DNA of 64,000 bases. Source: Leptobrachium leishanense. Taxonomy: Eukaryota; Chordata; Amphibia; Anura; Megophryidae. The stretch lies in contig CM019071.1 in NCBI GenBank assembly GCA_009667805.1, forward strand, positions 47,255,593-47,319,592, read 5' to 3'. The position numbers and the translations under genes were made by a program. Below are positions 33,804 to 46,500 of the stretch, piece by piece. The notes below the pieces were generated by a model. The model was not told the origin of the DNA and made no database searches. It was given only the letters and a program-made list of their open reading frames with translations. How positions within the stretch are numbered: the stretch's first letter is position 1; every line of letters starts with the position of its first letter.

Positions 33804-36800
33804 GTCTGTATACACTGATTACATATCCTCCGGTCTGCAGCCCAGGGGCGCCGACCATTAAACATGTCACTGTCATTATACACTGTGACCCTAGGGGGCG
33901 CTGACCATTAAACATGTCACTGTCATTATACACTGTGACCCTAGGGGGCGCTGACCATTAAACATGTCACTGTCATTATACACTGTGACTCTAGGGGGCG
34001 CTGACCATTAAACCTGTCACTTCATTATACACTGTGACCCTAGGGGGCGCTGACCATTAAACATGTCACTGTCATTACACACTGTGACCCTAGGGGGCGC
34101 TGACCATTAAACATGTCACTGTCATTATACACTGTGACCCTAGGGGGCGCTGACAATTAAACATGTCACTGTCATTATACACTGTGACTCTAGGGGCGGG
34201 CTGACCATTAAACCTGTCACTTCATTATACACTGTGACCCTAGGGGGCGCTGACCATTAAACCTGTCACTGTCATTATACACTGTGACCCTAGGGGGACG
34301 CTGACCATTAAACATGTCCCTGTCATTATACACTGTGACCCTAGGGGGCGCTGACCATTAAACATGTCACTGTCATTATACACTGTGACCCTAGGGGGCG
34401 CTGACCATTAAACATGTCACTGTCATTATACACTGTGACTCTAGGGGGTGCCGACCATTAAACATGTCACGGTCATTATACACTGTGACCCTAGGGGGCG
34501 CTGACCATTAAACATGTCACTGTCATTATACACTGTGACCCTAGGGGGCGCTGACCATTAAACATGTCACTGTCATTATACACTGTGACCCTAGGGGGCG
34601 CTGACCATTAAACATGTCCCTGTCATTACACACTGTGACCCTAGGGGGTGCTGACCATTAAACATGTCACTGTCATTACACACTGTGACCCTACGGGGCG
34701 CTGACCATTAAACATGTCACTGTCATTACACACTGTGACCCTAGGGGGCGCTGACCATTAAACATGTCCCTGTCATTACACACTGTGACCCTAGGGGCGC
34801 TGACCATTATACATGTCATTATACACTGTGTTCTCTGTGTCTAGTCCAGAATGTCAGATACCAGAACGCGGTCACCTTCTCCAGACCCCTTTGTGCCTGA
34901 CTTTCCCCCTGAAGATGTTCCCGTTGGTACAGAAGGAGCCCCTGGATCCGGTTTTTCCTCAACAAGCAGCTCTGGCTTTGCCGGCTCCGGTTTGGGACAG
35001 GTCCGGACGTACAGCACCACCCGGGGCCTGACGGCGGACGAACTGCAACGAGTGAGGGAATCAAAATCTCTGGGTGAAGGAGATCGGCCGGGAAAAGTCA
35101 AACGTCAGAAGGTGCAGGAACATTCTGTAGCGTCATGTGTTTGACTCAGCAAGCGAACCTGTCACCCCGTCCCTTCATTTATCCCTTTTGTCCCCCAATT
35201 CCTGCCATTTATCCCTCTGTCCCCCCTCCCTGGATCATGGCGTTTTTGGGGTGTGGGATCTGGGTCTTGTATGTTTTGGGGGTTTGACACTTTTCATGGC
35301 GTTTGGAGAAGTGAGAACTTTTGGAAATCTTCCTTGTTTTGCAGCTCAGTGACCGGGCGCGCGAGAGGAAGGTCCCCGCATCCCGCCTGAGCCGTCTGGC
35401 AAATTTCGGAGGTGTGTGTGTGTGTGTGTGTTTCACATTTGTAATTTGGGGGTGGAGAGTATTTGCCCCCTCTGACCTCTCCTTTCCGACACTTTCTCTC
35501 TCGTCGCCTCCAGGTCTCGCCGTCAGTCTCGGCATCGGCGCATTAACCGAAGCGGCAAAGCAGTCCCTGAGCCGCGACGAGAGCCAGAATGGTGAGAAGC
35601 CGTCCGCGTGTCTTTCATGTAGCGCGCGTGTGCGGTGGCCCTCAGTGCGGCGCCGTGTTAGTGACCTCTCGCTGGTCGGCAGGTACCGGCTCTTCCCTTG
35701 TGATGCTGAGCGAATCCAACGCGGAGAAAGTGGTGGACACTTTGTGCAAAGTGCGAGGAGCGGCCCTGAAGATCGGCCAGATGCTGAGCATCCAAGGTGA
35801 GCGTGGGACCCCAAGGTCACCTGGGCCAAGCGTTTAACCCCATAGCGACCAGGCTGTTTTGTCTTTCTGAAAGTGCTCACTGCTGTCTTTGCGTTTCTGC
35901 GCTGTCTTTGCGTTTCTGCTCTGTCTTTGCGTTTCTGCTCTGTCTTTGCGTTTCTGCTCTGTCTTTGCGTTTCTGCTCTGTCTTTGCGTTTCTGCTCTGT
36001 CTTTGCGTTTCTGCTCTGTCTTTGCGTTTCTGCTCTGTCTTTGCGTTTCTGCTCTGTCTTTGCGTTTCTGCTCTGTCTTTGCGTTTCCGCGCTGTCTTTG
36101 CGTTTCCGCGCTGTCTTTGCGTTTCCGCGCTGTCTTTGCGTTTCCGCGCTGTCTTTGCGTTTCCGCGCTGTCTTTGCGTTTCCGCGCTGTCTTTGCGTTT
36201 CTGCGCTGTCTTTGCGTTTCTGCGCTGTCTTTGCGTTTCTGCGCTGTCTTTGCGTTTCTGCTCTGTCTTTGCGTTTCTGCTCTGTCTTTGCGTTTCTGCT
36301 CTGTCTTTGCGTTTCTGCGCTGTCTTTGCGTTTCTGCTCTGTCTTTGCGTTTCTGCTCTGTCTTTGCGTTTCTGGGCTGTCTTTGCGTTTCTGGGCTGTC
36401 TTTGCGTTTCTGCTCTGTCTTTGCGTTTTCTTGTCTTTTGGCTTTTCTGCTCTGTCTTTGCGTCTGCTCTGTCTTTGCGTTTCTGCTCTGTCTTTGCGTT
36501 TCTGCTCTGTCTTTGCGTTTCTGCTCTGTCTTTGCGTTTCTGCTCTGTTTGCGTTTCTGCTCTGTGTTTTGCGTTTCTGCTCTGTGTTTTGCGTTTCCGC
36601 GCTGTCTTTGCGTTTCCGCGCTGTCTTTGCGTTTCCGCGCTGTCTTTGCGTTTCCGCGCTGTCTTTGCGTTTCCGCGCTGTCTTTGCGTTTCCGCGCCGT
36701 CTTTGCGTTTCCGCGCTGTCTTTGCGTTTCCGCGCTGTCTTTGCGTTTCCGCGCTGTCTTTGCGTTTCCGCGCTGTCTTTGCGTTTCCGCGCTGTCTTTG

Positions 36801-37533
36801 CGTTTCCGCGCTGTCTTTGCGTTTCCGCGCTGTCTTTGCGTTCCGCGCTGTCTTTGCGTTTCCGCGCTGTCTTTGCGTTTCTGCGCTGTCTTTGCGTTTC
36901 TGCTCTGTCTTTGCGTTTCTGCGCTGTCTTTGCGTTTCTGCGCTGTCTTTGCGTTTCTGCGCTGTCTTTGCGTTTCTGCTCTGTTTGCGTTTCTGCTCTG
37001 TTTGCGTTTCTGCTCTGTTTGCGTTTCTGCTCTGTTTGCGTTTCCGCTCTGTGTTTGCGTTTCCGCTCTGTGTTTGCGTTTCCGCTCTGTGTTTGCGTTT
37101 CCGCGCTGTGTTTGCGTTTCCGCGCTGTCTTTGCGTTTCCCTCCCTGGCTGCCGTATAGGAACACGCTGGGAAATTCCCAAATCATTCTTACCGTATAAA
37201 TTAAATTGATTTTACAGAAAAACCACTGGTGCCTTCAGTGTTGTGTGTGTTTTTCTTTCTGTCAAATCACTGGGTGGTGAAGGGGTTAACAAGTGATACT
37301 GGATGGAGTAAGAAGTGAATATTCTTTTGTTTTATTAATCTGTCCTGCTTTCTGCGCTCGCCCGCGCACGCCCAGATAACGTCTTTATCAGCCCGGAGAT
37401 GCAGAGGATCTTCGAGCGAGTGCGTCAGAGTGCCGACTTCATGCCGGCCTGGCAGATGCAGGTGTGTCTCCCTGCGCCGCGGTACGGACCCTGCGCTCAG
37501 GGCAGAGTCAGCTGACCCGTCTTATTTGTGTGT

Positions 37534-37568
<35 letters not shown>

Positions 37569-40500
37569 AGTCCTAGAGGAGGATCTGGGTTCTCGCTGGA
37601 GGGATAAGCTGGCCGTCTTCGAGGAGAGGCCCTTTGCGGCGGCGTCCATCGGGCAGGTTCATTTTGCGAAGCTGCCGGATGGCCGCGAGGTGGCGATGAA
37701 GATCCAGGTGAGTCGAGCTGGGAGGCGGATTATTTTCTAGTGTTTGTTTTGTTCCGTTCAGTTTCTCGTGGATCTGCTGGTAAGATCTGCGTATTGAGCC
37801 GAGAAACAAGACCAGCCGGGGGCCCCGTCCACCGAGGCTTCCCATAATAACGGAGCCGCCGCGTGGCCGACCATAGCCGCGACGGAAAGAAAACGGACAG
37901 GGAGAGAGACGAACCGGCCCCGACATGGCAATTCAGCTATTCAGAGAGCATTGGCAGTTTGCCAGCAAATACGGTGCCTGTTCGGCGGCAGTGAAATACG
38001 GTGTCTGTTTGGCGGCAGTGAAATACGGTGCCTGTTTGGCGGCAGTGAAATACGGTGCCTGTTTGGCGGCAGTGAAATACGGTGCCTGTTTGGCGGCAGT
38101 GAAATACGGTGCCTGTTTGGCGGCAGTGAAATACGGTGCCTGTTTGGCGGCAGTGAAATCCCCATAGAGAAGCAATGGTTAATCTATTCACATTGAACAG
38201 CAGAGAAATGTCAGTGACATGCCCTGATGTTCAGTGGTTTCATTCGACAGGTTTAATCAGATGAATCCTATAGGTTTCAATGTTAAAAATATTCCCGTTT
38301 TAAACCAATATCTAATATTTATTTACAAAGGATTTTACCAGGAAGGATACATTGAGATTTCTCTCGTTTTCAAGTATGTCCTGGGTTCAAGAACATTGAA
38401 GTGTTACAGAAATACAAAGTAATAAATGCAAGATATTAAAAAAACAACACAAATATCCAGATTAATAGAAAATAAATATGTAGGAAATAGTCATTATGTT
38501 ACATGTTTACAGGTGCATTCTGTATATAGTCATTATGTTACATGTTTACAGGTGCATTCTGTATATAGTCACTATGTTACATGTTTACAGGTGCATTCTG
38601 TATATAGTCACTATGTTACATGTTTACAGGTGCATTCTGTATATAGTCACTATGTTACATGTTTACAGGTGCATTCTGTATATAGTCACCGTGTTACATG
38701 TTTACAGGTGCATTCTGTATATAGTCATTATGTTACATGTTTACAGGTGCATTCTGTATATAGTCACTGTTACATGTTTACAGGTGCATTCTGTATATAG
38801 TCACTATGTTACATGTTTACAGGTGCATTCTGTATATAGTCATTATGTTACATGTTTACAGGTGCATTCTGTATATAGTCACCGTGTTACATGTTTACAG
38901 GTGCATTCTGTATATAGTCACTATGTTACATGTTCACAGGCGCATTCTGTATATAGTCACTGTGTTACATGTTTACAGGTGCATTCTGTATATAGTCACT
39001 GTGTTACATGTTTACAGGTGCATTCTGTATATAGTCACTATGTTACATGTTCACAGGCGCATTCTGTATATAGTCACTGTGTTACATGTTTACAGGCGCA
39101 TTCTGTATATAGTCACTGTGTTACATGTTTACAGGTGCATTCTGTATATAGTCACTATGTTACATGTTCACAGGCGCATTCTGTATATAGTCACTGTGTT
39201 ACATGTTTACAGGTGCATTCTGTATATAGTCACTATGTTACATGTTTACAGGTGCATTCTGTATATAGTCACTGTGTTACATGTTTACAGGTGCATTCTG
39301 TATATAGTCACTATGTTACATGTTTACATGTGCATTCTGTATATAGTCACAGTGTTACATGTTTACAGGTGCATTCTGTATATAGTCACTATGTTACATG
39401 TTTACAGGCGCATTCTGTATTGAGGTATGTTAATAGGGATCTCTTGAGTGACTTAAGACTGGGGGAAGATTTGATGGTGTCTGGGAGGTTATTCCATAAA
39501 CCAGGGATCTCCAAACTCCAGCCCTCCCAGGTTTTCCTGAACTACAACTCCCAGAAATCTCTGACTGCATTAGATGGAGAAGCATGGGAGTTGTAGTTGA
39601 TGGACATCTGGGGCTCGGTGTTTGGACAGCCCTGTATTAAACAGTTTATTTTTTTAATCTGCAGCAAAAAGTCAGTTTTTCGAGATTTGGTTTTTTTAGC
39701 AAAATTTTTGATTCCTAACAGACTTTTTTATCGTTATCCGTAAACCTTATTTATTATTTTCATGCATTAGTTTTTTATTTTTAAAAGGATTTTTTTTTTT
39801 TTTTTTTTAAATTGCTTTTTAGATTTATTTTTTTAAATTCTGTTTTCACTTTGGTTGAATTCGCCGCCGTTGGCATAGTCAGCGGACGTCGGTGCAAAAC
39901 GCTGAAATTGCAACTCCAATTTTGGCAAATTGCAGTGACCATTCGATAAACGCGGCGAAATGAACAGCACCGCATTGTGAATAGACCCCTGTGTGATTGA
40001 TTATCGGTCGCAATAATAAATTCGTCCACAAGGTGGCAGCTTCACAGGAGCTGATTTTACACCAAATGTGTTAGCCCAGGGGCCACGAGGGCTGCATGCG
40101 GGCTCCTCTGCCTCGGGGCGTCTCCTCTTTATATTTCTTTTTCTGATCCTGTTTATTTTCTGTGCTGTCACCGCCTGTTAACCCAATGTGTGCCAAATGA
40201 CATCTCTCCCTGTAGTATCCAGGGATTGCCCGGAGCATCAAGAGTGACGTGGAGAACCTCCTGGCGTTACTGAAAATGAGCGTGGTGATTCCCGAAGGTG
40301 ACACCGCTGATTCATCTCCCACCATGTGCTGCGCGGGCGGCCAGCGCGGAGCGTCTCACGTCTGACTGATCCTGCCTGGTGCAGCTCCTGCTTTATATAT
40401 TCTATGTCTTTTTATTACTTTATTAGAGAGAGTCAGTGTGTGTGTATCATTAAATCTCCCATTCTAGCCTTAGGAGTCCTCCTCGATTTCCCCCTGACCT

Positions 40501-43500
40501 CCTTGCGCCCCCTGACCTCCTCCTCCCTCTCACAGGATTGTTTCCAGACAGCAGCATCCAGGTCCTGCAGAAGGAGCTCTCCTGGGAATGCGACTATATC
40601 CGCGAGGCCAGATGTGCCGCCCGATTCCGGTAAACAAAACGCACTCACACACCTCTCTGAGCAATGAGTATCCGTGGGATTTTGAAGGTTGTGTTTGTTG
40701 CCGTCTTTTCTCTCGGCCTGTCGTGTAATGGTGCGGCGCGTCTGTCTGTCTGTCCTGCAGGCGGCTCGTGGAAGGTGACCTGTTCTTCAGCGTCCCGCAG
40801 GTCATAGACGAGCTCACCACTGGGCGGGTGCTGACGCTGGAGCTGGTTCCTGGAATCCCACTGGACCAGTGTGCCGACTTCAACCAGGAGACCCGAAACA
40901 AGGCAAGTGACCCGTGTGCGCCCCCTGAGGGGATTCCAGGGAACTGCAAAGGGGATCGCGTGTTTTACTCCACACGGGGGAAACATCTGAAACCTTTATC
41001 ATCACGTCTATCAAAGCGTCAAGGACACCCGCGCACCACCATGCAGCTCTCCGCGGCATAGCGCATCCTCCTATCGCATCAACCATGCCATCTGTCATCT
41101 CACACACCACAACTGCACTGTGCTGCCCGCAGGGCACAGGAGGCACCACACTGCCGCAGGGCACATCTCACACTTGCACCATGCCACCCGCAGGGCACAG
41201 GTCACCCTGGCATTGTGCGGCCTGCGGGGCACAGCTCACACTCGCGTCATGTCGCCCGCAGGGCACAGCTCACGCTCGGGTCGTGCCACCCTTAGGGCAC
41301 AGCTCACATTTGCTCCGTGCCACCTGCAAGGCACAGCTCGCGCCGTGCCGGCCGCAGAGGAGATATCTCACTAGCGTTGTGTGGCCTGCAGGGCACAGCT
41401 CACACTCGCGCCGTGCCGCCCGCAGGGGAGATCTCAGACTGGCGTTGTGTCGCCCGCAGGGGAGATCTCACGCTCGGATCATGCCACCCGCAGGGCACAG
41501 CTCACGCTCCCTCTGTGTTTCAGATCTCGTATAACATCCTCCGTCTGAGCCTGCAGGAAATCTTCCAGTTCCGCTTCATGCAGACCGACCCGAACTGGTC
41601 CAACTTCTTCTACGATGAGGAGAAAGATCAGGCAAGTGTATGAGACCCGGTGACCGGCACGACCCGGTGACTGTAACCCCTGTGCCCCAAATACCCCCAA
41701 TTTCCCCGAACCCCGGCATTAAACCCCCCCCCCCCCCCCCCTCACTGCCTGCAGATCAACCTGCTGGATTTTGGCGCCAGCCGAGAATTTGGAGAAGAAT
41801 TTACAGATGATTATATTGAGGTAAGAGCTTCCTCCTAGCACACAGACACCGCGGTGCGCCCCTCCTAGCACACAGACACCGCGGTGCGCCCCTCCTAGCA
41901 CACAGACACCGCGGTGCGCCCCTCCTAGCACACAGACACCGCGGTGCGCCCCTCCTAGCACACAGACACCGCGGTGCGCGCCCCCTCCTAGCACACAGAC
42001 ACCGCGTGCGCCCCTCCTAGCACACAGACACCGCGGTGCGCCCCTCTAGCACACAGACACCGCGGTGCGCCCCTCCTAGCACACAGACACCGCGCGTGCG
42101 CCCCTCCTAGCACACAGACACCGCGCGTGCGCCCCTCCTAGCACACGGACACCGCGGTGCGCGCCCCCTCCTAGCACACGGACACCGCGGTGCGCCCCTC
42201 CTAGCACACGACACCGCGGTGCGCCCCTCCTAGCACACGGACACCGCGGTGCGCCCCTCCTAGCACACGACACCGCGGTGCGCCCCTCCTAGCACACGGA
42301 CACCGCGGTGCGCCCCTCCTAGCACACGGACACCGCGGCGCGCGCCCCTCCTAGCACACGGACACCGCGGCGCGCGCCCCTCCTAGCACACAGACACCGC
42401 GGCGCGCGCCCCTCTAGCACACAGACACCGCGGCGCGCGCCCCTCCTAGCACACAGACACCGCGGCGCGCGCCCCTCCTAGCACACAGACACCGCGGCGC
42501 GCGCCCCTCCTAGCACACAGACACCGCGGCGCCGCGCCCCTCCTAGCACACAGACACCGCGGCGCGCGCGCCCCTCCTAGCACACAGACACCGCGGCGCG
42601 CCCCTCCTAGCACACAGACACCGCGGCGCGCGCCCCTCCTAGCACACGGACATCGCGGCGCGCGCCCCTCCTAGCACACGGACATCGCGGCGCGCGCCCC
42701 TCCTAGTACACGGACACCGCGGCGCGCGCCCCTCCTAGTACACGGACACCGCGGCGCGCGCCCCTCCTAGTACACGGACACCGCGGCGCGCGCCCCTCCT
42801 AGCACACGGACACCGCGGCGCGCGCCCCTCCTAATACAGACCCTGGATACAGTGTTGTGTTTGTGTGTTGCATTTCGCGCTGATGCGGTAGAAGTCCCCC
42901 CCCCCCCTTCTCGTGCAGGTGGTTAAAGCGGCGGCAGACGGTGACAGAGCAAGGGTTTTACAGAAATCTCAGGACCTGAAATATCTAACAGGGTTTGAGA
43001 CTAAGGTGAGTGGGGGGCGGGGCTTAGAGCGTCTGTGTGTCCAGACCCTCATTATGTTATAAATATATACACCCGTAAAGGTATCTATATACGCCTCTCG
43101 GCCCGTTACTGGAGGCTTGTTTTCTGGGTTAATCTGTATGTTTGTGTTTTTAATATCTTGCATTTTATTACTTTGTGTTTCTGTAACAATTTCTGAATTT
43201 TCCTAATTTCAATAAGGACTCGGAGGCGAGTATTTGCCTTCTCTTTCTTTTTTATTTTCTCTCAGCAGCAAGAGGTTTAACATGTTTATAACAAGAAAAA
43301 AAACTCTGTTCCCCCACAACAGGGGATAACCAAGCCCCAACAGTCCCAATACGGTAATCCATATAGTCCTGCCCAAGGTGTAGCTCGTGTAGCTTGCAAA
43401 GCATAAGGTCAACGGATCCCAAACAAGCAAGGACGTCCCAACAGGGAGAGGAGGATGCCGTCCAAAAGACTTCTTGGCGGAAGACGACTGTCATCCGAAC

Positions 43501-46500
43501 AACAGAAGGAGACTTTCACTGGTCTGAAAAGGAAGCAGAAACACGGAGAAGTGTTTAGAATCGAAGCCACAACTAAGTGCGAATCCACAACGGTAGCGAA
43601 AACAAACCACAAGGAACGGAGTCAGAAAGCAGCGAATGTAATCAGAAGCTGTGAACCTGGAGCGCACAAAGACTAACTGCGCCAGCGCACCATAGGTGAC
43701 AAACAGAATCCAAACGAGTCATGTACATAGACATAAGCATATTGTTTATTAGAAATACACAGCCGTGCAGAATAATATCACAGACTTATGGGTAGGGAAA
43801 TACTCGCCTCCGAGTCCTTATTGAAATTAGAGCTTTCCGATAAGGAATAGGAAAATTCAGAAATTTCACCACAGGACTCGGAGGCGAGTATTTGCCCATT
43901 CAAAGCTGGTCAACAACTGAAGCCGCCCAGAGAGGAACTGGGCGAACGTAGAGAAGATGAGCTGTAGATTCCCTGGTCCAATCGACATCCAGCTGCCACC
44001 GCTGAAGAAGCCATGGCGCCCCGAACAGAGTGCACGCCAAAGCAGGAGGTATCCACCCCAGACAAATCCAGGAGCCAAGGTCGCGGACGCCACAGGGGCA
44101 GTGAAAAAACACTGAAGTGATTGACGTTCTGCTCCTTCGAGATACATCGAAGCGAACTCCGTCTGGTTGAAAGGAGCGTGATGGGTAAGCGAGAGCCCGC
44201 ACATCACCAGCACGTTTGCAGGAGAGCAAACAAAACAACATGACAAGTTTAGCAGACCATTGTCGTAACAACAGGACCTGGTTGTCCGGCCATTGTTCCA
44301 AAAAACGGAGCACCAGGGAGACATCACAGGTAGAGGAGTATCTCGGAAGAGAGGGGGGGGGGGTCTAGCAAATCAGGTCCCCGCAATAGTCTACACACCA
44401 AAGGATGTTGGCCGATTGCAACTCCTGCGAAGCCAACGTGCCCGGCTGAGATGTTAAAGTTCTATATTATAGACCGGGGTCGAATTTTGAAGTCAGGAAA
44501 TCCAGGACCGAAGTTAGAGGTGCCGAAAAGGGATCCTGGTGCCTTCCCACGCACCAAGAAGCCCATCGGTTCCAGGCGGACCTGTATGTGCTACGTATTG
44601 CTGGGGCCCAGGCTTGAAGGAGTAATTCTCCAGCTCTTTCCCAAATTCCTTGGCTCTGCCAGGCAAACCTGAAATCAGCCATGCTGGCATGACCAGGTAG
44701 CCCTGTAGTAGAGGATGTGGATTGTTGTCGGAATCCTTCAGTAGATCTTGCCGTTGCGGAAGCATCCTGGGAATGTCTATCGCCAGTTCCAGTAGAGATG
44801 GGAACCACGGTTGGCTCGGCCAGTGGGGGACCAACAACACTATCGTCGCCTGGTCAAGTCGAACTTGCTTTGTAGTCCTCAGTATGAGGGCAAACGGAGG
44901 GAAGGCGTCAGACCGTCTCCCGACCAGTCCTGGAGGAACACGTCCGTGGCTATAGCCTCTGGATCCAGTCACCAGCTGAAGAATTGGGGTATTTGTGCGT
45001 TAAGTCTCGCACTTTGTGCGTTAAATACAAACAGGTCCCATCGAAAAGGACCCCAGAGAGATTGAAGATTGTTGAATACTGATGGTAGAACCTTCCAGTC
45101 CCCGGAGTCCGTCATGTGCCTCACGTTCCAATCGGCAATCTGATTGGAAAGACCTGGGATGAACTGAGCCTGGAGACAGAGATCCCAGAATTCCTTTGCC
45201 ATCTGGGCCAGAGGTTCTGATCTGGGACCGCCCATGGCATTTATGTATCGGACTGCCGGGAAATTGTCCATGCGAAGGAGGATCTGAGAATGAAGCACTG
45301 GGTTGCGAAGAATCCTACCAGCATCTCCAGTACATTTATGTGATGGATACGTTCTTCGGGTGACCATCGTCCCCCTGTCTCCATCCCTTCGCAATCAGCT
45401 CCCCAGCCCAGATTGCTGGCGTCCGAGTCTATGAGGGTCGGTTGCAAGGGAAGAAGCCTTTTCCCGTTCCATTCTGACATGTGGGTATGCCACCAACATA
45501 GATCCACTCAAGCATCTTCCGGCAGGTGAATGGTGTCCGGATAATCCAGGCCCGCTCGGAGGGAACGGGCCTTCAGGCGTTGGAGGGCCCGATAATGTAG
45601 TGGAGCTGGACGAATCGCCAGTCTCGCCGCTGCTAGTAGACCAATCACTCTGGCCAGAGCCCTCAGAGTAGTGATGGAGTGATGGTGGAGAGCGGCTACT
45701 TCCTTTCTGATGTTGCGCATCTTGGCAGGTGGAAGGAAAAGCGTCAGGTGATTTGAATCCAGGATAAATCCCAGAAATTCGTTGCGTTGGGGTCAGGAGA
45801 GACTTCTCCGTATTGATTAGGAATCCCAGATCCTGTAACGGGGATATTGTCCATTTGAAGATGAGTCTGTCGTCAAGATATATAACTATCTTTACGCCGC
45901 GCGCTCGCTTAGGAGGCGATCACCGGTTTCAACAGCTTCGTGGAGCACCATGGAGCTGAGGAGAGACCGAAAGGGAGACATGTGAAACGCCCTGTGACTC
46001 CCGATGGGATTTGTGTACCGGGACTGTCAAATAAGCATCCTTCGAGTCCAGTTTGACCATCCGGTCGCTCTGGAGAAGGATGTGTTGTAACGTGTGCATG
46101 ACAAAAAAATTCAGGTCCCGGAGATTTATCACAGGGCGTGAACCACCACCCGTTTTTGCCACCAGGAAAATGGTGCTCAGAAAACCTTCTGAAGAAGTGG
46201 GGGCGAGCTCTATTGCTCCTTTGTGTAGGAGGAGGCCGTGTATCTCCTCGTGTGTCAGTAGTGATTGTGTGTGCTGGCAGTGTAGTGTCGCTGGAGCACG
46301 ATGTTGTGTAGGGGTGTCTACGCAGGAACCCCTGGACAGTATTCAGAATCCACGCGTCTGTGGTAAGACGTGCCCATGCTTGGTGAAACTGGGAAATACG
46401 ACCCCCCCCCCCCCCGCCCCCATCCTCATCTCAGAGAAAGGAATAATGTGAAGGTCGCTCGTCTGCGGGTTTCCTGAAAGAGGAACTTCTGCCTCCACGG

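Larger units (their letters stand above)
37925..40010 (-). repeat. Dispersed repeat copy in intron 7, split by a LINE
   Basis: 37925-38316 and about 39640-40010 match, in reverse, the element at 55994-56833 (for example 'cataggtttcaatgttaaaaatattcccg' type sequence, and 'ctgcagcaaaaagtc' on the far side). The break between them is filled by the LINE and MITE at 38317-39640. Confidence 0.7.

Noticed and set aside
35797..37209. Open frames of over 400 codons on both strands
   Set aside because: They are products of the 19-bp intronic array between coq8b exons 5 and 6; several frames are open at once.
38496..39596. 366-codon frame of 13-residue repeats
   Set aside because: Artefact of the 39-bp array (a multiple of three) inside a LINE tail.
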